From: Draconibacterium orientale
GTDB lineage: Bacteria; Bacteroidota; Bacteroidia; Bacteroidales; UBA1556
Direction: 5' to 3'
Length of the DNA stretch: 33,798 nt
Assembly (NCBI GenBank): GCA_020718275.1
Contig: DYSI01000022.1
Span: 1 to 33,798 of the forward strand
Each line of letters starts with the position of its first letter. Position 1 is the first letter of the stretch. A program made the position numbers and the translations under genes. The notes under the pieces were generated by a model. It was not told the origin of the DNA. It saw nothing but the letters and a program-made list of their open reading frames with translations, and searched no databases. This document shows, in pieces, positions 19,501-27,861 of the stretch.

Positions 19501-19772
19501 TAGCCAAAGAATCCAAAAGAATAAATTTCCTCATTGGCCATTGAATCCAAATAATAGTTTTCAGCTGACTTTTTTAAGGAATCAATAAAAACATTTTCAA
19601 TTCTTCCTGTTCGTGCTGAAATAGCTTTGGCTTCTTCGTACACTGCGGGACTATTTGAATACTCTTTTGCTTTATTTTCAACGCGAGTTGTAAAATAACT
19701 AAAAGATAACTGATATAAAGATACCAGCGCAAGCAAGATAGCTAATAGTCTGATAGCGCCTTTATTTTGCAT
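16590..19772 (-). CDS. secDF: Protein translocase SecDF fusion
   Basis: SecD half (INLGLDLKGGMNVTLEV, RILVELPGVKDPRRVRKVLQSTARLEFWE, GMAVDANVIIYERIKEE) fused to SecF half (LNYGVDFSGGRTYVVRF, TIIGYSINDTVIIFDRIRE). Confidence 0.96.
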   Translation of the reverse strand: MQNKGAIRLLAILLALVSLYQLSFSYFTTRVENKAKEYSNSPAVYEEAKAISARTGRIENVFIDSLKKSAENYYLDSMANEEIYSFGFFGYTYKQCKEREINLGLDLKGGMNVTLEVAVNDVVVAMAGNNKKDPAFQKSVQEAVIAQANSQSDFISLFYESWKKNSNGVNLASIYATVELKDLVAPNATDEEVLKVLREQSDAAIANTFDILSKRIDQFGVAQPQIQKLQNGRILVELPGVKDPRRVRKVLQSTARLEFWETYNFNDPKIFNALTQAEEYTAKYYSSAKPTTNTKDSITNPDAILPADGELVADKVDSATAPADSTKLDTPNTELNIDGADTKTLAKDDKAISLFKYFMPNFSQSNDGKWYPGNGPILGTALIRDTARVNTMLALSQVKALFPRDVKFIWGVKPPKYMKNNGVQVNALELFVIQVKSRDGEPPLDGAVITDARNDYSQSGTVEVNMSMNSEGAHIWKNLTHDNLKKSIAIVLDNYVYSAPTVQSEIDGGNSQITGDFTIEEAQDLANVLKSGKLPVPARIIEEAIVGPSLGKEAINAGLLSFIAAFILVLIYMALFYSTAGLIADLALVANLFFLFGVLASLQAVLTLPGIAGIVLTMGMAVDANVIIYERIKEEVRAGKGIRLAISDGYHHAYSAIIDGNVTTFLTAIVLFVFGSGPVQGFATTLMIGIITSLFSAIFISRLSFAWLLDRNKPIAFYTKFTENFLQNTKVDFVGMRKKAYLISGVIIIIGLGSLIFKGLNYGVDFSGGRTYVVRFDQDVNTVKLAETLQMQFVDKNGNAMRPEVKTFGPNSQVKITTKYLIEDKEIAADSTVDRAVYEGVKSFYKTPIDYVTYSSSSETKDVGMMSSQKVDPTISDDLMYEAYGAMFFAFIIIFLYILLRFKGWQFGLGGLIALVHDAFIVVSLYSIFSGILPFNLEVDQAFIAAILTIIGYSINDTVIIFDRIREYRGLFPKRSIKENMNNAINSTLARTVNTAGTTIVVLLAIFIFGSEVIRGFVFALTVGIVVGTYSSVFIASPFAYEVMKKNENASEADKVVKRK

Positions 19773-19819
19773 AAGTTAAAGTTTAAATTAGGTGTAAAAA
19801 AGTTAAAAAAATAAGGCTG

Positions 19820-19850
19820 CAAAGTTAGAATAACTAATTTAATTAAGCAA
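19820..19850 (-). promoter_or_regulatory. Candidate Bacteroidota sigma-A promoter for secDF
   Basis: Minus strand TTG - N20 - TAACTTTG, about 48 nt upstream of the secDF start. Confidence 0.45.
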
Positions 19851-20191
19851 TAGAACAATAAAAAGAATGCGCCTCACCTAATTATCTAGTTTTGTGAATA
19901 TTAATCTCCGACTATGTCATCAACATTCAGAGGCATGTTTTGTAATTCCACTTAATTAGAATCATTTTATTTTGAAATTATGCTTCACTTTTATCACCTA
20001 TAAAGGCTAAAAAACAGGACATTTTTTACTAGCTGTGCGCTTCAATTAAATCTAAAAAAACACTAAATAGAGGGTTAATTCTTAATTTGAGGTGCAATGA
20101 ATTTAATTGATAACTCTTTTTGTTCCATTCTTAAGTTTGTAAGGTGAAAATTATTTTTGAAAGCTCGTTTTCATCTAATATTTGTATTTCC

Positions 20192-20368
20192 CATTTCGAC
20201 TGTACTCACTTTCCTTCGGCTTTGCTCAGGGCAGGCTGCTCAGCGCATCGCAATGCATCGCTTTGTGTCTTTCGTGATTTTCTTTGTGTGTTTTGTGGTA
20301 TAGCTGTTACACTAAGCGCTGCACTGAGCCTGTCGAAGTGGTGCACAAAGAAGTCACAAAGCTACACA
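20192..20368. repeat. Composite intergenic repeat module with imperfect terminal inverted repeats and CTTTGTGxCTT-type motifs
   Basis: CATTTCGACTGTACTCACT (20192-20210) versus reverse complement of CACTGAGCCTGTCGAAGTG (20322-20340) = CACTTCGACAGGCTCAGTG; internal CTTTGTGTCTTTCGTGATTTTCTTTGTGTG and the inverted GCACAAAGAAGTCACAAAGC downstream. Confidence 0.6.
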
Positions 20369-20422
20369 ATGATTTTTTATAGCACTTCAAATAAAGAATT
20401 AACCAAAAAGTGTTTTTCTGCT

Positions 20423-20451
20423 TTTGATTCTAAAAAATAACCCTATTTTTG
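20423..20451 (+). promoter_or_regulatory. Candidate Bacteroidota sigma-A promoter for the DUF1573 gene
   Basis: TTTG (20423-20426) - N17 - TATTTTTG (20444-20451), 38 nt upstream of the ATG at 20490. Confidence 0.6.
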
Positions 20452-20489
20452 TAGGCACACATTTTACTTAAATTTTAAAAAACTTTACC

Positions 20490-21569
20490 ATGGCCTATAA
20501 AAATCTATTGATAATTCTATTTTCGTTTTTGGCAAGCTTCAGTTTACAAGCTCAAATTGGAAAAATAGAATTTAAAAAGACCACCCATGATTTTGGAACC
20601 ATTAGCGAAGAAAGCACAAAAGCGGTTTATGAATTTGAATTTACAAACACTGGAAAAGGTGACTTAAAAATATTGAATGTGCAGGCGAGCTGCGGATGCA
20701 CAAGCCCAGAATACACAAAAAACCCCGTAAAACCTGGTCAAAAAGGCTTTATCAAAGTTACCTACTCCACCGTCAATCGACCTGGTGCGTTTCGCAAATC
20801 AATTACCGTTACCGTTAACAATCCTGAAAAACCAAATGAGGTGCTTTTTATTAAAGGAAATGTAACGCCAAAAGGCAAAAGCAAAGCCGAATTGTATCCT
20901 GTGGCTATTGGAAATTTAGAACTCATGACTAACCACTTAGCTTTTAATGAGTTGAATTCAGATGAAACCAGAACTGATAGTGTAAAGATTTACAATGCTG
21001 GAAGTCAAGCCATGGATCTTTCTTTTGAGCAAGTTCCTGCTCACCTTCAAGTTAAAGCTAATCCAACACAATTGCCTATCGATGGAGAAGGTTATCTTAT
21101 CGTTACTTATAATGGCTCAAAGAAAAAAGATTTTGGTTTGGTATACGATCGTTTTGGCATCAGAACAAATGATGTTAATCAACCGCTTAAATCATTGAAT
21201 GTCAGTGCTCGTATAACATTAGATTTTTCGCATCTAAGCAAGAAAGACATGGAGCAAGCCCCTAAAATTAGCTTTAAGGCTGTTAATTACGACTTTGGAA
21301 CGGTGAAATCGGGCAGTGTTATCACCTATCAATTTGAATTTACCAATGAAGGAAAGCAAGTGCTTGAGGTACTAAAAATTAAAAGTAGCTGTGGCTGCAC
21401 AACTTCTAAACTTTTACAAACTAGCTACAAAAAAGGTAAATCAGGAATGATTGAAGCCATTTTTGACACCTCTGGAAGAAAAGGAGCACAGCATAAAACG
21501 CTTACCGTCATTACCAATGACCCTAATAATGCTGAAATTGTGCTTAATATAACTGGAAAAATCGAGTAA
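20490..21569 (+). CDS. Exported protein with two DUF1573 domains
   Basis: Signal peptide (LLIILFSFLASFSLQAQ) and two copies of the DUF1573 pattern: TTHDFGTISEESTKAVYEFEFTNTGKGDLKILNVQASCGCTSPEY and VNYDFGTVKSGSVITYQFEFTNEGKQVLEVLKIKSSCGCTTSKL. Confidence 0.9.
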   Translation: MAYKNLLIILFSFLASFSLQAQIGKIEFKKTTHDFGTISEESTKAVYEFEFTNTGKGDLKILNVQASCGCTSPEYTKNPVKPGQKGFIKVTYSTVNRPGAFRKSITVTVNNPEKPNEVLFIKGNVTPKGKSKAELYPVAIGNLELMTNHLAFNELNSDETRTDSVKIYNAGSQAMDLSFEQVPAHLQVKANPTQLPIDGEGYLIVTYNGSKKKDFGLVYDRFGIRTNDVNQPLKSLNVSARITLDFSHLSKKDMEQAPKISFKAVNYDFGTVKSGSVITYQFEFTNEGKQVLEVLKIKSSCGCTTSKLLQTSYKKGKSGMIEAIFDTSGRKGAQHKTLTVITNDPNNAEIVLNITGKIE

Positions 21570-21599
21570 GAATCGAATAATTCTATCTATTCAAACAAA

Positions 21600-23795
21600 C
21601 TACCTTCCAATTGGCCTTGTCTCCCGTGGAAGTCGTCTGCTGTTCACATTCGACCATAATACGAATATCACGGTGAACATCAAAGAAATAATAGAAACTA
21701 CAAAAGCAATGATCACCCATACTGGTTTGTAAATAAACTTCACAAGATGAGTTCCTGATGGAACAATTACCCCCATAAACGATTGATTAACATTAATTAA
21801 ATCTGTTTTTTTGGTGTCAATTTCGATTTGCCAACCCATATAATAATTCTGCTGCAAAACCAATAATCGATCGACGCTCGTTTGTGTTTTAAACCTTATT
21901 TCATTTGGGATAAATAGCGTATTTTCAAGCTGATCCTCCGTAGTTAAAGGGCTAATTGATAGCTTGTCAATCGACTTATTTCCTATTACAAAAATCATAT
22001 TTGAATCTTGTAAATTCATGCCTTTTAAATCCTTCACCAGCGAAATATTATCAGCAAAAAAAGCCACTGTATGCCTATTGCTATTACGAAGAAGCCAGGG
22101 AAGCGAGTCTTGCAAAAAAACATAGTCTTTGAGCATCAAAGGATTATAGCCATCAGGAGCAATTTGCTTTCTAAAAGTGTTTACATTTCGCCAAATACAG
22201 CCAAAATGAGGAGTCATTTCATCCGTTTGATGCAACAAAATTTTATCATTCTGCAAAGGAAATCCAATCGGCAATTGGCGCATTTCGGAATAAGTATCCC
22301 GAGGATTTCTATGCTCATCATAAACCGTATATGGGGCATTTAATTGGGTTGCAAGCCCCAAATCCACAAAAACTAGCAGCAACAAAGCCGCTGATTTCCA
22401 TTTCGTATCTTGCTTTAATCGAAGTATTAAAAAGAATAACCCTAAAGCAATAATCTGAATAAATAACTGAAAATAAAGCTGTTGCAATATATCAGACTCC
22501 ATTGAATAATGAAAAAGACTTTTCCATTGGGTTGAATTATAAAGATTAGGGATTTGAAAAGAAGAGGAAACTAAGCCCACTGTTAATAAAATCGCTAAAA
22601 GAAGACCAAAAATCCATTTCAACAAGGTAGGATTCGGATTTGCAAGATATTGGTTAAGCGCATCAGCACCAATTATGATAAAGGTAAAAATAGAAAAAAT
22701 TCTTAGCAAGGCCGGAAATCGAAATAGGTTGAAAAAAGGAATATAGTGATAAAAAAAAGTTCGCAAGGGCAAGCTATCTCCAAGCGACACGAGCAAGTTT
22801 AGTAGACCAAAAAGCAAAAAAATCCACATCAGGAAATTTTTCTTTTGAAAAAAAGCAACCATCAAAAAAGCAAACAATATCAGTCCAAAATAACCATTTG
22901 TCATGGAAATATCTGTATTAAAGGCTGACATATCGTGGTTTACGGTAGTAAACGGAAGGATGAATGATTTCCAAGAGGTGAATGAAAATGGACCAAAAAG
23001 AGCATCGCGAAGTGCAATTCCACCCGATCGTTGCAAAAAAGGCATTAATTGGAAAACCGATACCAAAACTACCGCTCCATTTAAGAGCGTAAAAACAAAG
23101 GCCAGCAGATTTAATCGTACAAAATGAAAAAGGGCGGCTTTATTTTCATTGCGATAAATTGTAATTACGAAATAAATAAATAAGATCAACAGCAGGTAAA
23201 GCAAAATCATTCCAAAGGCAGGATAAGCACCGCTAATCAGCATAAAAGCATACAATGAAAAGCCAAATGCCGATTTCCACTTTCTATTTTGCCACATCAA
23301 AAGATAAGCGTGAATCAAAAAAGGAATCCATGCTGCGGCAATTAACCAATTGATATGCTGAGCATTACCAACAAAAAAACCACTCATTGAATAAGATAAA
23401 CCCATAATCATAGCCACCAGCGGGCTAAATTTGAGCGTAATTCCTAGGCGATACATTCCCCATGCTGCAATGACAATATGAAGCAACCATTCAACCATTA
23501 AAGTGTAGATGGAATAATGAAAAAAATACCCAATGAACCAAGTAATTGGATACCAAGCGGTACTTTGAGGATCCGCATGAATGGGATATCCGCCATGTTG
23601 GTAGGGATTCCATAAAGGCAAAATATGATTTTGAAGGCTGTCGGCTATTAAATATTTCCACGGAAATACCGCATCCAAAACATCCCATTTAAGTGTAAAC
23701 TGAAAGAAAGTAATTTGGTAAAAAGCCAAAACCACCAATATTGCCATGAGCCAATATGGTAAACTATTACGAATCAATAGTTTAATGGAGGTCAT
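21600..23795 (-). CDS. YfhO-family polytopic membrane protein (putative glycosyltransferase-like)
   Basis: Multiple TM helices with WKYLIADSLQNHILPLWNPYQHGGYPIHADPQSTAWYPITW and C-terminal DRLLVLQQNYYMGWQIEID...FMGVIVPSGTHLVKFIYKP, typical of YfhO. Confidence 0.85.
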   Translation of the reverse strand: MTSIKLLIRNSLPYWLMAILVVLAFYQITFFQFTLKWDVLDAVFPWKYLIADSLQNHILPLWNPYQHGGYPIHADPQSTAWYPITWFIGYFFHYSIYTLMVEWLLHIVIAAWGMYRLGITLKFSPLVAMIMGLSYSMSGFFVGNAQHINWLIAAAWIPFLIHAYLLMWQNRKWKSAFGFSLYAFMLISGAYPAFGMILLYLLLILFIYFVITIYRNENKAALFHFVRLNLLAFVFTLLNGAVVLVSVFQLMPFLQRSGGIALRDALFGPFSFTSWKSFILPFTTVNHDMSAFNTDISMTNGYFGLILFAFLMVAFFQKKNFLMWIFLLFGLLNLLVSLGDSLPLRTFFYHYIPFFNLFRFPALLRIFSIFTFIIIGADALNQYLANPNPTLLKWIFGLLLAILLTVGLVSSSFQIPNLYNSTQWKSLFHYSMESDILQQLYFQLFIQIIALGLFFLILRLKQDTKWKSAALLLLVFVDLGLATQLNAPYTVYDEHRNPRDTYSEMRQLPIGFPLQNDKILLHQTDEMTPHFGCIWRNVNTFRKQIAPDGYNPLMLKDYVFLQDSLPWLLRNSNRHTVAFFADNISLVKDLKGMNLQDSNMIFVIGNKSIDKLSISPLTTEDQLENTLFIPNEIRFKTQTSVDRLLVLQQNYYMGWQIEIDTKKTDLINVNQSFMGVIVPSGTHLVKFIYKPVWVIIAFVVSIISLMFTVIFVLWSNVNSRRLPRETRPIGR

Positions 23796-23814
23796 ATTTT
23801 GTTATTAAATTCAA

Positions 23815-24345
23815 CTATTTGACTTCACGCAAATAAACGTCATAAAAAAGCGTCGCTTTCATCGGTATTTTATCGTCATCACCCAAAAGACCATACGCAA
23901 GGTAGGAAGGAATTACCAATTTGGCACGATCACCAACTTTGAGCATCTTCACAGCCTCATGCAATCCACTGGGTTCTTCGGAATTATCAACAACAAAAAC
24001 CTTTTCGCCTAACTGTTTACTGCTGTATATCACTTCACCTCTAATCAAACTAATTTCATAATCCAAAACCACTGTATTTTCGCTAGTAGGTGATTTTCCT
24101 AAACCCTTTTGGTAAATGAAATAGCGCAATCCAGAGGCAGTTCGTTCAAAATTCCAATGACGACGATTCAGATAATCGTCAATTTGCACATCTTCTTTTT
24201 CGATATAAGCCTTATTAATCTGTTCGAGTTGCCGATCCAAAACAGCTTTCTGTATGGACTTCTGTTTAGGTTTTTCGGCCGTATTGCAAGATTGTAAACC
24301 TAAAATTACAAGCAAAACCAATACGATAAAAGAGATTTTTTTCAT
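23815..24345 (-). CDS. FKBP-type peptidyl-prolyl cis-trans isomerase lipoprotein, GldI-like
   Basis: Lipobox VILGLQSC; FKBP C-terminal block LHEAVKMLKVGDRAKLVIPSYLAYGLLGDDDKIPMKATLFYDVYLREV; preceding VIYSSKQLGEKVFVVDNSEEPSGL resembles GldI. Confidence 0.85.
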   Translation of the reverse strand: MKKISFIVLVLLVILGLQSCNTAEKPKQKSIQKAVLDRQLEQINKAYIEKEDVQIDDYLNRRHWNFERTASGLRYFIYQKGLGKSPTSENTVVLDYEISLIRGEVIYSSKQLGEKVFVVDNSEEPSGLHEAVKMLKVGDRAKLVIPSYLAYGLLGDDDKIPMKATLFYDVYLREVK

Positions 24346-24394
24346 AGTGTAACAGGCTTATTATCGGTTCATAACAACATTTTTATCAAGTCGA

Positions 24395-25414
24395 TTAATC
24401 GCAAACAATCGACAGCGAATGAATTAATTTCTCAAGCTTAATCTCGGTTTCGCTAAGCGATAAGTACGACTTACCTCCTGCCGCATTTAGATGCCCGCCA
24501 CCTTCAAAATGTTCTCTTGCAAAAGCATTTACAGAATAGTCGCCTTTGGAACGAAATGACATTTTAATTTTATCCTTCTTCTCGGTAAGCAAGGCAGCAA
24601 AGCAAATTCCTTTGATGGAAAGCGCATAATTAACGACCCCTTCGGTTAAACCCTCCGAATCGCCATATTGCATAAGCTCCTCCGAAGTGAGCGAAATATA
24701 AGCCGCATGCGATTCAGGAAAAACCTTTAATTTCTCCCCAATACAATAGCCCAACATGCGCAATCTTTCCACACTGTAATTATTATAAATTAAATCGTGC
24801 GTTTCTTTAACTTGCACACCATACCTTATTAATTCGGCAGCGGACTCGAAAGTTTCAGCATCGTTGCAACTATAGGCAAAAGAGCCAGTATCGGTCATTA
24901 GTCCAACAAAAATATGCGTAGCCACGACCTTGTTAATGTGTGATTTATAATTTGAAAGTCGAAGAATATCAAAAAGCAGTTCACTGGTACTTGACTTTTG
25001 TGGAAAGGAAAACATTAGATCAAAATAGGACTCATCGGGAAAAAGATGGTGATCAATCAGAACCTTTTTAGCTTTAGAATTGAGCATTGACTGTTCAATA
25101 TTTCCGGCGCGATGCGGAGCATTAAAATCCATTGCAAAAATTAAATCGGCTTGTAATACAGCACTTTGAACTTTCTTTCCTTCAATATCGTGAATTAATA
25201 TTTGATCGAGTTGAGGCATCCAATGCAAAAAATCAGGAATATTATTTGGGTTGACCACTATGACCTCTTTACCGATTTGATTTAAAATATTTTGAAAAGC
25301 CAATGCTGAACCAACCGTATCGGCATCAGGATTGGAATGAGTGACAAGACAAATCTTATGTGCTTGATTGATAAGCTCCTCAAGCTGAGCGATTGAATTT
25401 GGTGAAATAATCAT
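24395..25414 (-). CDS. DHH/DHHA1 phosphoesterase (NrnA-like oligoribonuclease/PAP phosphatase family)
   Basis: VTHSNPDADTVGSALAF, DFNAPHRAGN, VLIDHHLFPDE (DHH), FVGLMTDTGSFAYS, and C-terminal EHFEGGGHLNAAGGKS (DHHA1 GGGH). Confidence 0.93.
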   Translation of the reverse strand: MIISPNSIAQLEELINQAHKICLVTHSNPDADTVGSALAFQNILNQIGKEVIVVNPNNIPDFLHWMPQLDQILIHDIEGKKVQSAVLQADLIFAMDFNAPHRAGNIEQSMLNSKAKKVLIDHHLFPDESYFDLMFSFPQKSSTSELLFDILRLSNYKSHINKVVATHIFVGLMTDTGSFAYSCNDAETFESAAELIRYGVQVKETHDLIYNNYSVERLRMLGYCIGEKLKVFPESHAAYISLTSEELMQYGDSEGLTEGVVNYALSIKGICFAALLTEKKDKIKMSFRSKGDYSVNAFAREHFEGGGHLNAAGGKSYLSLSETEIKLEKLIHSLSIVCD

Positions 25415-25665
25415 CTAGTTTTTGAATTTGGCGGCAAATATAAACATTTGACCAATTGGAAAAAACACGCCAATTCATGAGCTAATTTCGACTGAAAAAC
25501 AATCCACCTAATGATTCACGAAGTTGAAACCATAAGCAGGTCTTTATTTTTCATCAAATAATTGTATTTAAATAGTTGATTAATTCATTATTACATATCA
25601 GAAACTGAGTTAAAAAAATATGTTTATAATTAGATACATTAATGTACTTTTTGTAATAAAAACCT

Positions 25666-25673
25666 TAACTTTG
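25666..25673 (+). promoter_or_regulatory. -7 element (TAACTTTG) upstream of the PKD/T9SS protein
   Basis: Exact TAnnTTTG match 80 nt upstream of the ATG at 25754; a well-spaced -33 TTG was not found. Confidence 0.3.
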
Positions 25674-25753
25674 CCCTAATCAAAAGAATCAAAAAACTGC
25701 TATTGAAAGCAGTACTGATAATTTAATCTTATTCAACTTAAAACCTTGCTACT

Positions 25754-27775
25754 ATGAAAATGATTTTGACACTTTTATTGAGTCTGATGATGGTGGGTTT
25801 GCAAGCGCAAACAAACCTTTTATCCGATAATTTTGAATCAGGCAGTGGAAACTGGACCCTCACCAATGGCTGGGGTTTAAGTACTGTAAGTTCTAATTCA
25901 TCCTCACACTCCTTAACAGAAAGCCCAACAGGTAATTACAGCGACAATATTACATCAATGGCTACCCTAACCACTGGCGTAAATTTAAGTTCAGCCTTAA
26001 ATGCCGATTTAAGTTTTTGGGCCAAATACGTTCTCGAAGGTGGTTTTGATTATATGTATCTTGAAGTTTCACCCAATGGAGGTACTACTTGGGTACAGCT
26101 CGATAGTTTTGACGATACCTTAGCCAATTGGACAAAATTCAGTTATTCATTAGGTGGCTATGTTGGCAATTCTAATGTTAAAATTAGATTTAAATTTGTC
26201 AGTGATGGCGCGGTAAATTTCGACGGGATGTATATTGATGACGTTGAAATTTATTCAGACACAACCGACAATTCAGAACCTTTGATATTGCATAACGAAC
26301 CTAGCTTTTACAGTGCTTCATTGAATACCTTTCCAGCCATTGCCAGCATTATTGACATTTCGGGTTTGTCCTACACCAAATGCTTTTATACCGTTGACGG
26401 TGGCAGTTTAGACAGCGTAAGTTATAGCTCTTTAGTTGGGAACACCTACACCTTTCCAATTCCAGCACAACAACCTGGTGCTCATGTAGATTACTACTTC
26501 ATTGCCATTGATAGTGCGCCTGCTCACAACGCTGTGGTCACCCAAACTTATCATTACATTCAAGGAAATTACATTAGTTATGATAATGCCGTAACTAATT
26601 TCGTAGATTCTACCGCCGTAGGAGGAGGAGCCGCTGTTCGCATCACCTTAGCAGGACCCGTTCAATTAACAACGATCTTATTACGAAATTATATAGACGT
26701 AAATCGCGATAATGACAGTATGCTAATCCACGTATGGGCCAATAACAATGGCGTTCCAGGCACCGATTTAATTACACCATTTAAAGTATTTCCATGGGCA
26801 ACTTTACAAAATACCAGTCCAATGACCGTGGTTGATTTAAGATCAGATTCACTAAGCTTAACTGGGCTGACTGGAGATATTTTTATTGGATTTACAGTTC
26901 CGGTCGGAGGAGTTTGGACTACTATTACCCAGCCAGGAACAGGAGGCAGATCCTTCAAATACAGTACGTCTGGTTGGACGATTAATACCAATACAGATTT
27001 TCATTTTAGAGCCATTACTTCGGGGCTTCTTGGACTTCCCACGGCAAATTTTACCTATAATAATTCGGCCATGCCGCAAATCAGCTTTCAAGATTCTTCA
27101 CTCGATGCTACAAGCTGGTCATGGAATTTTGGGGATGGAAGTCCGCTGAGCAATTTACAAAACCCAAGTCATGCCTATACCCACAATGGAATTTTTAATG
27201 TTTGCTTAATTGCTGGAAATCTTATAGGTACCGACACTATTTGCAAGTATGTAACTATCAACTCCTTCCCCACTCCGGTAAGTGCATTTATTTACGATGA
27301 TTCACAAAATCCTACTATTCAATTCACAGATCAATCCACCCAAAGTCCTCTAGCATGGAGTTGGCATTTTGGTTACAACGGCATGACAAGTGGTCAACCA
27401 AATCCAAGTTTCACCTATCCTAATGCAACGCAAACGTATCAAGTTTGTTTAACGGCTGCCAACCTTAACGGAATTGGAGATACTTCCTGCCAAACAATTA
27501 GTATTTTGAGTGACGGATTGAATGAAATTGAAGCTAAATATGTTAATATTTTCCCAAATCCAATGACCGAAAAAGCGCTGTTCAAAATAAATATTAACAC
27601 CAACAAAGCATTGACTTTCAATCTGTACGATGCCAGCGGGAAGCTTATTCAAGCTGACATTCAAGTCGTGAGTGAGGGAATTTTATTAAAACGCGGAAGT
27701 TTAAGTGCTGGAAATTATCTCTTTGAAATCATACAAGAAGGTCAAAAACATTCTGGAAAAATTATAGTCCAGTAA
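25754..27775 (+). CDS. Secreted PKD-domain protein with T9SS C-terminal sorting domain
   Basis: Signal peptide (MILTLLLSLMMVGLQAQ); N-terminal jelly-roll/MAM-like region (LSDNFESGSGNWTLTNGWGLS...); two PKD units (SWNFGDGSPLSNLQNPSHAYTHNGIFNVCL; SWHFGYNGMTSGQPNPSFTYPNATQTYQVCL); IFPNPMTEKALFKI...LYDASGKLIQ...GNYLFEIIQEGQKHSGKIIVQ sorting domain. Confidence 0.9.
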   Translation: MKMILTLLLSLMMVGLQAQTNLLSDNFESGSGNWTLTNGWGLSTVSSNSSSHSLTESPTGNYSDNITSMATLTTGVNLSSALNADLSFWAKYVLEGGFDYMYLEVSPNGGTTWVQLDSFDDTLANWTKFSYSLGGYVGNSNVKIRFKFVSDGAVNFDGMYIDDVEIYSDTTDNSEPLILHNEPSFYSASLNTFPAIASIIDISGLSYTKCFYTVDGGSLDSVSYSSLVGNTYTFPIPAQQPGAHVDYYFIAIDSAPAHNAVVTQTYHYIQGNYISYDNAVTNFVDSTAVGGGAAVRITLAGPVQLTTILLRNYIDVNRDNDSMLIHVWANNNGVPGTDLITPFKVFPWATLQNTSPMTVVDLRSDSLSLTGLTGDIFIGFTVPVGGVWTTITQPGTGGRSFKYSTSGWTINTNTDFHFRAITSGLLGLPTANFTYNNSAMPQISFQDSSLDATSWSWNFGDGSPLSNLQNPSHAYTHNGIFNVCLIAGNLIGTDTICKYVTINSFPTPVSAFIYDDSQNPTIQFTDQSTQSPLAWSWHFGYNGMTSGQPNPSFTYPNATQTYQVCLTAANLNGIGDTSCQTISILSDGLNEIEAKYVNIFPNPMTEKALFKININTNKALTFNLYDASGKLIQADIQVVSEGILLKRGSLSAGNYLFEIIQEGQKHSGKIIVQ

Positions 27776-27792
27776 GCGCGGTAAATTCCCCA

Positions 27793-27846
27793 AAAAATAA
27801 TTCGGCAGAAATTCATTGATTGAAGTTCTGCCGAATTATTTTTTTT
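27793..27846. terminator. Strong bidirectional terminator hairpin between convergent genes
   Basis: AATAATTCGGCAGAA (27796-27810) / TTCTGCCGAATTATT (27826-27840), 15-bp perfect stem with flanking A- and T-runs. Confidence 0.85.
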
Positions 27847-27861
27847 AGACGGTTCTAAAGA

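Noticed and set aside
20144-20440. 98-aa ORF between secDF and the DUF1573 gene
   Set aside because: Covers the composite repeat island and runs up to the DUF1573 promoter; Cys/Ser-rich low-plausibility protein with no domain signal.
26689-27149. Overlapping ORFs inside the PKD/T9SS gene (26689-26991 -, 26858-27091 -, 26886-27149 +)
   Set aside because: Alternate-frame/antisense shadows of a well-supported CDS with a signal peptide and sorting domain.
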